Shown: piece after piece, positions 53,815-61,564 of the stretch | Layout: every line of letters starts with the position of its first letter | Position numbering within the stretch: the first letter of the stretch is position 1 | Source: Gammaproteobacteria bacterium | Lineage (GTDB): Bacteria; Pseudomonadota; Gammaproteobacteria; Nevskiales; Nevskiaceae | Length of the DNA stretch: 64,000 nt | Direction: 5' to 3' | Assembly: GCA_026398875.1 (NCBI GenBank) | Contig: JAPLSB010000017.1 | Span: forward strand, 124,001 to 188,000 | Notes under the pieces: generated by a model | What the model saw: only the letters and a program-made list of their open reading frames with translations | The model's database searches: none | What the model was told of the DNA's origin: nothing | Made by a program: the position numbers and the translations under genes

Positions 53815-54831
53815 ATGTCATCCACCATCGATGTGCGCGCGTTCATCGCGCAACTGCCGAAAGCCGAATTGCATGTACACCTTGAAGGCACGCTTGAACC
53901 CGAGCTGAGCTTCGCGCTGGCGGCCAAGAATGGTGTGGCGCTCGGCCATGAGACGCCGGAAGCGCTGATCGCCGCTTACGACTTCCACGATCTGCCGTCG
54001 TTCCTCGCGATCTACTACAAGGCAATGGAAGTGCTGGTCAGCGAGCAGGACTTCTACGAGCTGACCTGGGCCTATCTGGTCAAGACGCGCTCGCAGAACG
54101 TTCTGTATTGCGAAATGTTCTTCGACCCGCAAGCGCACACCGGCCGAGGGATCGCCTTCGACACGGTGATCAACGGCATTCACCGCGCACAGGTTCAGGC
54201 GGCCGCCGAACTCGGGGTCGAATCGCAGCTGATCATGTGCTTCCTGCGCGAGCTGCCGGCCGAATCGGCGATGGACACGCTGGTCGCCTCGCTGCCGTAC
54301 AAGCCGTGGATCGTCGGCGTCGGGCTGGATTCGAACGAGCGGGACAATCCGCCGATCAAGTTCGCCGAGGTCTTCGCTCGCGCGCGCGCCGAGGGTTACC
54401 GGCTGACGATGCACTGCGACGTCAACCAGCAGAACACCCTGGTGCACATCGGCCAGTGCCTTGAGGTAATCGGCGTCGATCGCATCGACCACGGCGTCAA
54501 TGCGCTGGAAGACCCGGCGCTGTACGCGGAAATCGCGCGCCGGGGCCTCGGCCTGACGGTCTGCCCGATCTCCAATCGCTTCGTTGTCCAGAACCTCACC
54601 GGCGACGAGATCCGCCGGATGCTGGCACTCGGCATGAAGGCGACGATCAACTCCGACGATCCCGCCTATTTCCGCGGCTACATGAACGAAAACCTCATCG
54701 CCCTGCATGAGGATGCCGGCTTCACGGCTGCCGAGATCACCACGCTGGTCCGCAACAGCTTCGAGGTCGCCTGGCTCGACGCGCCACGGCGCAAGCACTA
54801 CCTCGCCCTGCTGGACAGCCACGCGCCATGA
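53815..54831 (+). CDS. Adenine/adenosine deaminase family protein with altered HAGE motif
   Basis: A 338-residue cytoplasmic enzyme of the COG1816 deaminase family. Zinc ligands His20 and His22 are in ELHVHLEGTLEPEL, the later ligands in RIDHGVN and the Asp pair in NSDDPAYF. The overall pattern is close to Pseudomonas-type adenine deaminase. However the usual HAGE block, which provides a zinc His and the catalytic Glu, reads HCDV here (His200, Asp202). I recall a subfamily with HCDVDQ, so it may be active on a different amine. It overlaps the next gene by 4 bases (ATGA) and starts an operon of purine genes. Confidence 0.82.
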   Translation: MSSTIDVRAFIAQLPKAELHVHLEGTLEPELSFALAAKNGVALGHETPEALIAAYDFHDLPSFLAIYYKAMEVLVSEQDFYELTWAYLVKTRSQNVLYCEMFFDPQAHTGRGIAFDTVINGIHRAQVQAAAELGVESQLIMCFLRELPAESAMDTLVASLPYKPWIVGVGLDSNERDNPPIKFAEVFARARAEGYRLTMHCDVNQQNTLVHIGQCLEVIGVDRIDHGVNALEDPALYAEIARRGLGLTVCPISNRFVVQNLTGDEIRRMLALGMKATINSDDPAYFRGYMNENLIALHEDAGFTAAEITTLVRNSFEVAWLDAPRRKHYLALLDSHAP

Positions 54832-55913
54832 CCTTGCGAAGCCTGCATCGTCTGCTGCCGCTGCTTGTGCTGGGCATGCTCGGCGCCTGCGTGAAGCCTC
54901 CGGCGGAGCTGCTCGGCGAGCCGTCGCCGGTGCCGGCTGCGCCGATTCCGATCAAGGTCGTCGTGGTCAGCATGTTCGAGAACGGCGAAACCACCGGCGA
55001 CAAGCCCGGCGAGTTCCAGTTCTGGATCGAACGGCAGAAGCTCGATCACAAGCTCGACTTCCCGATGGGCGAGTACGAACTGCGCATGAACGACGCCGGC
55101 CTGCTGGCGATCTGCACCGGCGGCGGCATCACCAATGCCGCGACATCGATCATGGCGCTCGGTGTCGATCCGCGTTTCGACCTGCGCCACGCCTACTGGC
55201 TGATCACCGGCATTGGCGGTGGCGATCCGGCTGATGTATCGCTCGGTACCGCGGCCTGGGCTCGCTACGTCGTCGATGGCGATCTGCTGTTCGAGATCGA
55301 CGCCCGCGAAATGCCGAAGGACTGGGCTTACGGCCTGCTGCCGCTTGGCGGCAAGAAGCCGAACGACAAGGCCGACGGCTGGACGGTGGACACGATCTCG
55401 TTCGCGCTGAATCGCGCCTTGACCGAATGGGCCTATGCACAGACCAAGGATCACCCGGTCGCCGATTCCGCTGGCATCACCGCGTTCCGTCAGCAGTTCA
55501 CCGGCTTTCCGAACGCGCTGAAGCCGCCGTTCGTGACCATCGGCGACACGATGTCGTCGAGCACCTATTTCCACGGCGAGCTGATGAGCCGATGGGCCAA
55601 CGACTGGATGCGCCTGCAGGCCGGTCCGGACGCCAACTTCATGCTGTCGGCGATGGAGGACAGCGGCTCGCTGACCGCGCTGCGCCGGCTCGGCCGTGCC
55701 GGAAAGGTCGATCCCGATCGGGTCATGGTGTTGCGCACGGTCAGCAATTTCAGCCAGCAGCCACCGGGCAAGGATGCCGCCTGGAGCACTACGGCCGAAT
55801 ATCCGGAAGACGGGCGCCCGGCACTGGAAGCGGCGTATCAGGTCGGCAACATCGTCGTGCAGAAACTGATCGCCGGCTGGCCGGAATACCGGGACAAGCC
55901 GCCCGGCCGCTAG
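54828..55913 (+). CDS. NUP-family (PF06516) lipoprotein, first copy
   Basis: A 361-residue protein of the family called purine nucleoside permease after the Candida NUP. It has a lipoprotein signal with lipobox LGMLGAC (Cys23) and then no further membrane segments, so it cannot be a permease by itself. Family blocks: VVVSMFENGE, CTGGGITNAATSIMALG, LITGIGGGDP, FVTIGDTMSSSTYFHG and SAMEDSGSL. The ITNAATS/ MEDSG pattern resembles the nucleoside phosphorylase fold, so nucleoside cleavage or binding at the envelope is likely. It lies between the deaminase and an exported phosphorylase-fold protein; a second copy is at 59391-60452. Confidence 0.85.
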   Translation: MTLRSLHRLLPLLVLGMLGACVKPPAELLGEPSPVPAAPIPIKVVVVSMFENGETTGDKPGEFQFWIERQKLDHKLDFPMGEYELRMNDAGLLAICTGGGITNAATSIMALGVDPRFDLRHAYWLITGIGGGDPADVSLGTAAWARYVVDGDLLFEIDAREMPKDWAYGLLPLGGKKPNDKADGWTVDTISFALNRALTEWAYAQTKDHPVADSAGITAFRQQFTGFPNALKPPFVTIGDTMSSSTYFHGELMSRWANDWMRLQAGPDANFMLSAMEDSGSLTALRRLGRAGKVDPDRVMVLRTVSNFSQQPPGKDAAWSTTAEYPEDGRPALEAAYQVGNIVVQKLIAGWPEYRDKPPGR

Positions 55914-55950
55914 CCGCCATCCGCCTTTACGCACCCTCGGGAATCCGACC

Positions 55951-56787
55951 ATGAAACTCGCAACGCTGTTGCTCACGCTGCTGCTGTGCACGGCGGCCCG
56001 GGCGCTCGAAGCGCCGGACCGTCCGCAGCACTACACGCCGACCGACACCATCCTGATTCTGGGTGCCGTACCGCAGGAAATTCCGCCGTTTGTCGATGCG
56101 ATGAAGGACGCCAGGCAGCTGGCCTTGCAGGGCATTCCGTACTGGCAGGGCACGATCGAAGGGAAGCCGGTGGTGGTCGCGATCACCGGCATCGGCAAGA
56201 CCTACACGGCGATGACGTCGACATTGTTCCTCGACGCGTTCAAGCCGCGGCTGGTACTGATGAGCGGCACCGGTGCGCGCATCGACAAAAGCTTGCGCAC
56301 CGGCGATGTGATCGTCGCCACCGTCACGCACGAGCATGACTACGGCAGCCTGACGCGCAACGACATGGTCTACCGGCCAATGAACAGTCCAGCCGATGGC
56401 CGCGAAGTGGAGAACGCGTTCTCCCCGCCAGCCTCGCTGCTGAAGCAGGCCGACCAGGCGATCGCCAGCTACAAGGGGCCGGAAGTCACCGCCAATGGCG
56501 CGACCTACACGGTGAAGGTGCGGCGCGGTGTGGTGTCGTCATCCGATCTGTTCGGCGTCACCGACGCGCGCATCGAAGGCCTGCGCACGCGCTTCCATAC
56601 CGACATCATGGAAATGGAATCGGCACCACTCGGTCATGTCTGCGTCGAACTCGGCGTGCCGTTTCTGGTCGTGCGCGCCGGCAGCAATGTCGCGCAGGAA
56701 GCGCCGAACGACGACTATCTGCGGCTCGGGCCGATCGCGGCGAAGCAGGCCGCCTATTTCAGCCTGCATCTGCTGAAGTATCTGTAA
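55951..56787 (+). CDS. Exported MTAN/PNP-fold nucleosidase or phosphorylase
   Basis: A 278-residue protein of the PNP_UDP_1 (phosphorylase superfamily 1) fold with a Sec signal peptide (MKLATLLLTLLLCTAARA, cleavage near ARA-LE), so it acts outside the cytoplasm. Fold marks: ILGAVPQEIPPFVDAM, ITGIGKTYTAMTST, LMSGTGARID and DIMEMESAPLGHVC, the Glu of which contacts ribose. The base-recognition position usually Asp in MTA/SAH nucleosidases is Asn here (RAGSNVA). It follows the NUP lipoprotein by 37 bases and precedes the exported adenosine deaminase by 10. Confidence 0.85.
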   Translation: MKLATLLLTLLLCTAARALEAPDRPQHYTPTDTILILGAVPQEIPPFVDAMKDARQLALQGIPYWQGTIEGKPVVVAITGIGKTYTAMTSTLFLDAFKPRLVLMSGTGARIDKSLRTGDVIVATVTHEHDYGSLTRNDMVYRPMNSPADGREVENAFSPPASLLKQADQAIASYKGPEVTANGATYTVKVRRGVVSSSDLFGVTDARIEGLRTRFHTDIMEMESAPLGHVCVELGVPFLVVRAGSNVAQEAPNDDYLRLGPIAAKQAAYFSLHLLKYL

Positions 56788-56797
56788 GGCCCACGAC

Positions 56798-58237
56798 ATG
56801 AACCGACTCGCCATGCGCACGCTCGCCCTGCTGTTCTGCCTGCTGATCGCGGCCGTAGCGCCGGCCCGCGCCGCCGAAGCCTGGTTCGAGCAGCTCAAGG
56901 CCGAAGCGACACCGGAGCAGCTGTATCGCTTCCTCTATGCGCTGCCGAAAGGCGGCGACCTGCACAACCACCTGACCGGCGCCGGCCTGTCCGAATGGTG
57001 GTGGGAAGCCGCCCTCGCGCAAGGCGCGCGCGGCTACACCTATTACACCAAGGTGCGTATCGCCAACTGCGTGGCCTATGGCAGCAACGAGTACAGCTTT
57101 GCGCCGTACCTGATCCTGTTCCAGAACATTCAGGGCTCGACCTACGACAAGCTCGATGCCTGCAGGAAAAGCGAATACAAGCGGCTGCAGGATCTGACCG
57201 CCACCGAGAAGCAGGGCTGGCTCGACAGCATCCGCCTCGATACCAAGCACGAAGGCCGCAACGAGTTCTTCGGCCGGCACTGGGAACGGCTGAACGAGCT
57301 GTCGCGCAACCCGCATGTCGTCGCCGAAATCCTGTTCCGCAACATGCAGGCCTTCGGTCGGGAAGGTGTCGTCTATCTCGAAACCCAGGAAGGTGCGGAC
57401 GGCACGCTGAAGGCCGATGGCAGCACCTATAGCGAAGACGAGACGGTGGCGATCTACCGCGCCCGGCTTGCGTCAGCCGACGCCAAGGCTACCGGCGTCA
57501 CCGTGCGCTTCCAAAGCTCGATCCTGCGCTTCCTGCCCGGCGCCGAGCAGGACCTGCGCGATCTGTACGCGTTCACCGACAAGCACCGCGACCTGTGGGT
57601 TGGCGTCAACATGGTTGGCCGCGAGGACGATGACAAGGGCCATCCGCTGCGCTTCCTGAAAACGCTGCGCGAGCTGCGGCTGAAGTACCCGGACATCAAT
57701 CTGTCGATCCATGCGGGTGAAGTCGACGAGCCGAACCATCATGTCCGCGACACGCTGCTGCTCGGCGCCCAGCGCATCGGCCACGGCGTCAACCTGATCA
57801 CCGATCCCGACACCATGGTGCGCATGCAGCACGGGCCGTACATGGTCGAGATCAACCTGATCAGCAACCTGCTGCTGGAGTACGTCGACGACTACCGCCA
57901 GCACCCGTTCCCGGAATATCTGCGCACCGGCATTCCGGTGGCGCTGTCGACCGACGACCGCGGCATGTGGGATTCGAACATGACCGACGAATTCTTCGTC
58001 GCCGTACGCGAGTTCAACCTGTCGTGGGAAGAGATCGTCCAGCTCGGCCGCAACTCGCTGCAGTTCTCGTTCGTCGAAGCACCGGTGAAGCACAAGCTGC
58101 TCGCCGATTACGACGCGCGCGTCGCCCGCTTCTCAGCGAGCTTCAGGAAATCCGGATGGGCGGGCTTGAGCGGCGTGAAGCCCGTCAGCTATTCATTCAC
58201 CTGCAAGCGCTACCAGCTCTGCCTGCCAAGGGAATAG
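56798..58237 (+). CDS. Exported adenosine deaminase (ADGF-type)
   Basis: A 479-residue adenosine deaminase with a Sec signal peptide (MRTLALLFCLLIAAVAPARA). The catalytic set is intact: GGDLHNHLTGA (zinc His pair), SIHAGEVDEP (zinc His and catalytic Glu), RIGHGVNLI and STDDRGMW (zinc Asp). An N-terminal extension of about 40 residues and insertions near PYLILFQNIQG fit the secreted ADGF/CECR1-like branch. It would deaminate adenosine or deoxyadenosine outside the cytoplasm. It is the last gene of the operon starting with the deaminase at 53.8 kb; REP elements follow its stop at once. Confidence 0.9.
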   Translation: MNRLAMRTLALLFCLLIAAVAPARAAEAWFEQLKAEATPEQLYRFLYALPKGGDLHNHLTGAGLSEWWWEAALAQGARGYTYYTKVRIANCVAYGSNEYSFAPYLILFQNIQGSTYDKLDACRKSEYKRLQDLTATEKQGWLDSIRLDTKHEGRNEFFGRHWERLNELSRNPHVVAEILFRNMQAFGREGVVYLETQEGADGTLKADGSTYSEDETVAIYRARLASADAKATGVTVRFQSSILRFLPGAEQDLRDLYAFTDKHRDLWVGVNMVGREDDDKGHPLRFLKTLRELRLKYPDINLSIHAGEVDEPNHHVRDTLLLGAQRIGHGVNLITDPDTMVRMQHGPYMVEINLISNLLLEYVDDYRQHPFPEYLRTGIPVALSTDDRGMWDSNMTDEFFVAVREFNLSWEEIVQLGRNSLQFSFVEAPVKHKLLADYDARVARFSASFRKSGWAGLSGVKPVSYSFTCKRYQLCLPRE

Positions 58238-58364
58238 CCGTAGGTTGGGGTGAGCTCGCGAACCCCAACGAAACGCTCCCTCCGCCGTAGGTTGGGGTGA
58301 GCTCGCGAACCCCAACGACACGCTCCCTACCCCGCAGGGTGAGCTGAGCTTGCGAACCCCAACG
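58238..58364. repeat. REP elements upstream of the RAYT gene (three copies)
   Basis: Two identical 33-base copies (58238-58270, 58285-58317) of CCGTAGGTTGGGGTGAGC followed by TCGCGAACCCCAACG, each able to fold as GTTGGGGT / ACCCCAAC, and a third degenerate copy at about 58330-58364. They lie between the exported adenosine deaminase and the RAYT gene. Confidence 0.88.
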
Positions 58365-58383
58365 CCACACTCGAAGATCGTCC

Positions 58384-58908
58384 ATGCAATATCGACGGGC
58401 GAAGGCTGCCGGCGCGACCTACTTTTTCACGGTCAATCTTGCCGACCGTCGCAGCCGCCTTCTGCTTGAACGAATCGCCGAGCTGCGCAACGCGGTGCGC
58501 CTCGTTCGATCGCGGCACTGCTTTGAAATCATCGCCTGGGTCGTTCTGCCCGATCACCTGCATGCCATCTGGACGCTACCGCCGGACGATGCCGATTTCT
58601 CCACGCGCTGGGCGTTGATCAAAGCGGGATTTTCCCGGCAGATCTCGGCGGACGAGCCGGTCAGTTCCAGCCGTCGACAAAAAGGAGAACGCGGCATCTG
58701 GCAGCGCCGTTTCTGGGAACACCAGATTCGCGATGACGTCGATTTGCAGCGGCATGTGGATTACATCCATTACAACCCGGTCAAGCATGGGCATGTCTCG
58801 ATGGCATCCGAATGGCCGCATTCGACGATTCACCGCTATATCCGCGCGGGTTTGATGACCGCCGATTGGGCGGCGCCGCACGCCGACGCTTTCGAAGCTG
58901 GCGAGTGA
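58384..58908 (+). CDS. REP-associated tyrosine transposase (RAYT)
   Basis: A 174-residue HUH-type single-strand transposase of the Y1/IS200-like family that is linked to REP elements. The HUH motif is in VVLPDHLHAIW (His58, His60) and the catalytic Tyr in DYIHYNPVKHG (Tyr127). The N-terminal RRAKAAGATYFFTVNL is typical of the family. It is flanked on both sides by REPs of one type (three upstream, about six downstream), the standard RAYT-REP arrangement, and is a domesticated single-copy gene rather than a free IS. Its 3' end is repeated twice downstream. Confidence 0.93.
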   Translation: MQYRRAKAAGATYFFTVNLADRRSRLLLERIAELRNAVRLVRSRHCFEIIAWVVLPDHLHAIWTLPPDDADFSTRWALIKAGFSRQISADEPVSSSRRQKGERGIWQRRFWEHQIRDDVDLQRHVDYIHYNPVKHGHVSMASEWPHSTIHRYIRAGLMTADWAAPHADAFEAGE

Positions 58909-59006
58909 GCCGTTGGGGTTCGCAGGCTCACCCCAACCTACGCGTTGCCGCGGGAATAGCTCCGTAGGTTGGGGTGAGCTTGCGAACCCCAACGCACACG
59001 CTGCCC

Positions 59007-59098
59007 GCATTTGACCATTCACTGTTACATCCGCGCGGGTTTGATGACCACTGATTGGGCGGCGCCGCACGCCGACGCGTTCGTCGCTGGCGAGTGAG
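59007..59098 (+). pseudogene. Extra copy 1 of the RAYT 3' end
   Basis: Reads PHLTIHCYIRAGLMTTDW followed by AAPHADAFVAGE and TGA, in frame, matching the last 30 residues of the RAYT (PHSTIHRYIRAGLMTADW, AAPHADAFEAGE). The stop and frame are kept although no start or upstream domain exists. Confidence 0.8.
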
Positions 59099-59201
59099 TC
59101 GTTGGGGTTCGCAGGCTCACCCCAACCTACACGCTACGCGTTGCCGCGGGAATAGCTCCGTAGGTTGGGGTGAGCTTGCGAACCCCAACCTGCAAGCTGG
59201 C

Positions 59202-59293
59202 CGCATTCGATCATTCACCGTTACATCCGCGCGGGTTTGATGACCGCCGATTGGGCGGCGGCGCACGCCGATGCATCCGTGGCTGGCGAGTGA
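59202..59293 (+). pseudogene. Extra copy 2 of the RAYT 3' end
   Basis: Reads PHSIIHRYIRAGLMTADW followed by AAAHADASVAGE and TGA, again in frame with the natural stop. Several substitutions relative to the gene show it is not a very recent duplicate. Confidence 0.8.
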
Positions 59294-59390
59294 GCTGTTG
59301 GGGTTCGCGGGCTCACCCCAACCTACGCCGCGGCGCCGGAACCCGTAGGTTGGGGTGAGCTTGCGAACCCCAACGCACGGCTACCTCGGC

Positions 59391-60452
59391 TCAGGGCGCT
59401 GCCGGCACCTCATCCCGATACCGGTCCCAATGACCCACGATCTCGTTGACCACTTTGGAGCCCACCGCGTACGCCGCTTCCACTGAGGCCGCGAGCCCTG
59501 AATAGCCCTCGCCACCGCGCTCGCCGAGCAGGCTTTCGGCGGCGCTGACGCCCGGCGGCTGCATCGTGTAATTGCTGGCGGTGCGCAGCACCATCACCCG
59601 GTCCTTGTCGACCCGGCCGGTCGGGTCGAGATAGACCAGCGACTGGAAGCTGCCGGTGTCCTCCATCGCCGACGACACGAACTCGCCCTTGCCGTCGGTC
59701 CAGTATTTCGTCCAGCCGTTGGCCCAGTCATTCAGCAGCTTGCCGTGCCAGTAGGTCATGCCGGCGAGGTTGTCGCCTTTCATCACGAACGGTGGCTTTT
59801 GCGCATTGGGATACCCGACGTACAGCGAACGCCTTTTCTGCAGCGCTTCGCTATCGGCCAGTGGCACATCCTTGGTGAGCTGATAGGCCCACTCGGTCAG
59901 CGCGCCATTCAGATGGAACACCTCACCCGCCGATGGCGGATGCGGCCCCTGATACGGGCCGCTGCTGCCGCGCGCGAAGTAGCCGGTCGGCCAGTCGGCC
60001 GGCATTTCACGCGCATCGATATCGTGTGCCAGATCGCCATCGACGAGATATTCGGCCCAGGCCGCCGAGCCGATCGACGCATCATTCGGATCGAAACCGG
60101 CGATGCCGGCGATCAGCCAGTAGGCGTGGCTCAGGTCGAAGCGGGGATCAAGCCCCAGCGCCATCACCGCCGTGGCCGATTTCGCCGTGCCCATGCCGGT
60201 GACCATGCCGAGCACGCCGGTCTCCGGATTCAGGAACAGATCATGGTGATGGGCAAACGCGAAGCGCTGCGTCAGCTTCTGACGTTCGTACCAAAGCTGG
60301 AATTCGGCGGCCTTGTCACCGGTGTCGGCCCCGATCTCGAACATCGTCACCACGACGACCTTGATCTCGATCGGCTTTGGCGCCGGCTTGCTGCAGGCGC
60401 TGGCCAGCAGCGCCAGCAGCGCCAGCAGTACCAGCATCAGCACGCGGCTCAT
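59391..60452 (-). CDS. NUP-family (PF06516) lipoprotein, second copy
   Basis: A 353-residue paralogue of the protein at 54828-55913. The lipoprotein signal (MSRVLMLVLLALLALLASAC, lipobox LLASAC, Cys20) is clear and no other membrane segment follows. Family blocks: VVVTMFEIGADTGD, MGTAKSATAVMALGLDPRFD, FVMKGDNLAGMTYWHG and SAMEDTGSFQS. It overlaps the start of... the upstream exported phosphorylase-fold gene by 4 bases (ATGA), so the NUP-phosphorylase pair recurs here in inverse orientation relative to the first pair. Confidence 0.85.
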   Translation of the reverse strand: MSRVLMLVLLALLALLASACSKPAPKPIEIKVVVVTMFEIGADTGDKAAEFQLWYERQKLTQRFAFAHHHDLFLNPETGVLGMVTGMGTAKSATAVMALGLDPRFDLSHAYWLIAGIAGFDPNDASIGSAAWAEYLVDGDLAHDIDAREMPADWPTGYFARGSSGPYQGPHPPSAGEVFHLNGALTEWAYQLTKDVPLADSEALQKRRSLYVGYPNAQKPPFVMKGDNLAGMTYWHGKLLNDWANGWTKYWTDGKGEFVSSAMEDTGSFQSLVYLDPTGRVDKDRVMVLRTASNYTMQPPGVSAAESLLGERGGEGYSGLAASVEAAYAVGSKVVNEIVGHWDRYRDEVPAAP

Positions 60453-61405
60453 GGCGTCGCAGCCGTCGCATCGCGAGCAGGTGCACTGGTCATTTCCGGA
60501 TGGAAGCGCAGCGCGTCACCGATTCGTGGAGTAGCGGCCGGAATCGCGGCGACTTTCGGAATCGCTGCCAGCACGATGCGCAGGCTCAGTGGATTGATGC
60601 GCGGATAGACCTGTTTCAGCGTCTCCCACTCCCAGGCACCGACGCCTTCGGCCGGATTGGAGATCGACACCAGCGCTGCGTAGTGGATGCCCATCATCCG
60701 CGCATAGGTCATTTCGGTGCCGATACTCATCGTCACCAGATCGGCACCCCACTGCCCCATCATCCGTACTTCGGCAGCGGTCTCGAAGCGCCCGCCGCGC
60801 GACTGGATCACCACACCCTGTTCATGCAGCGTGATGTCGTCGTAGTCGTGGCTGGCGCGGATCGCACTGCGGGTTTCGTCAATCAGGATCTTCTGCAACA
60901 GAGGATCCATCGCCGGCACGTAGCGCGGGATCGGAATGACGTTAGGATCCGGATAGGCTTCGATCGGCATCGCCAGCGGCCGGCTGATGTTCATGTCGAT
61001 GAAATCGGTCGGCACCACGTAGTCGTACAGCTTCATTGCCCGATTGATGCCGCCAGCCGTGGCGCCGCCAATCGCCTCGCGCACACCGAGCTGCGCCAGC
61101 GCCGCCCAGGTTTCGACGTAGTTGCCGTCGCCGTGCATGTGCACGTAATAGAACGGCACGCCGTCGGTCTCGCAGTACCAGATCACCGGCGAGGTGCCGA
61201 CCTTGGTCTTCACCCTGAAGCTGCCCTTCATGATGCCGGTCGAGTTCAGCAGCGCATCGTTGATGAACGTGCCGCCGACCAGCGCAATCTTCGCGGGCGG
61301 AAAGTCCTTCGCCTGCTTGGCGGCCGGCGCCGCAATCGCCGTGACCATCGTCAGCATCAGCGCGATGCACAGGCCGACAGCACGGCCCCGTTCAACGAAT
61401 CTCAT
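60449..61405 (-). CDS. Exported purine phosphorylase-fold protein (MTAP/PNP-like)
   Basis: A 318-residue protein with a Sec signal peptide (RAVGLCIALMLTMVTAIAAPA) and a trimeric PNP/MTAP-like domain: IALVGGTFINDALL, GGATAGGINRAMKLYDYVVP, FIDMN, MSIGTEMTYARMMGIHYAAL and VSISNPAEGV. Two motif positions differ from MTAP: the RHG phosphate-binding motif reads MHG, and the base-binding Asp is Asn. It may therefore cleave 6-oxopurine nucleosides, perhaps by hydrolysis. The ATG chosen begins the signal peptide; the in-frame extension upstream is not signal-like. It is downstream of the TonB-dependent receptor on the same strand, separated by a terminator. Confidence 0.8.
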   Translation of the reverse strand: MRFVERGRAVGLCIALMLTMVTAIAAPAAKQAKDFPPAKIALVGGTFINDALLNSTGIMKGSFRVKTKVGTSPVIWYCETDGVPFYYVHMHGDGNYVETWAALAQLGVREAIGGATAGGINRAMKLYDYVVPTDFIDMNISRPLAMPIEAYPDPNVIPIPRYVPAMDPLLQKILIDETRSAIRASHDYDDITLHEQGVVIQSRGGRFETAAEVRMMGQWGADLVTMSIGTEMTYARMMGIHYAALVSISNPAEGVGAWEWETLKQVYPRINPLSLRIVLAAIPKVAAIPAATPRIGDALRFHPEMTSAPARDATAATP

Positions 61406-61472
61406 TGCCTGTACTCCATGGCGATGGCGGCATTGCCGTCGCGGAAAGCCGATGTATCGGCGCAAGCCGAAC

Positions 61473-61509
61473 AAAAAAGGACGCAAGGAAAGGCGTTCCC
61501 TTGCGTCCC
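61473..61509 (-). terminator. Rho-independent terminator after the TonB-dependent receptor gene
   Basis: On the minus strand GGGACGCAAGG, a 9-base loop, and CCTTGCGTCC pair as a stem followed by TTTTTTG. It lies about 55 bases after the receptor's stop and about 70 bases before the exported phosphorylase-fold gene, so the two are mostly separate transcripts. Confidence 0.88.
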
Positions 61510-61564
61510 GTGCTTCATCGTTCCCGTTGCGGGAACTGCGCCCAGCGCTTGTCCACTTTCGCGA

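Larger units (their letters stand above)
58911..59375. repeat. REP cluster downstream of RAYT, alternating orientation
   Basis: Six REP copies in alternating orientation: inverted at 58911-58942, direct at 58962-58994, inverted at 59100-59133, direct at 59158-59190, inverted at 59297-59327 and direct at 59343-59375. The inverted/direct pairs form three larger hairpins. Between the pairs lie copies of the RAYT 3' end, giving a tandem unit of about 190 bases. Confidence 0.88.

Noticed and set aside
58238..59375. CRISPR array
   Set aside because: The repeats are palindromic, alternate in orientation and have irregular spacing with gene-tail copies between them; they flank a RAYT and are REPs, with no cas genes.
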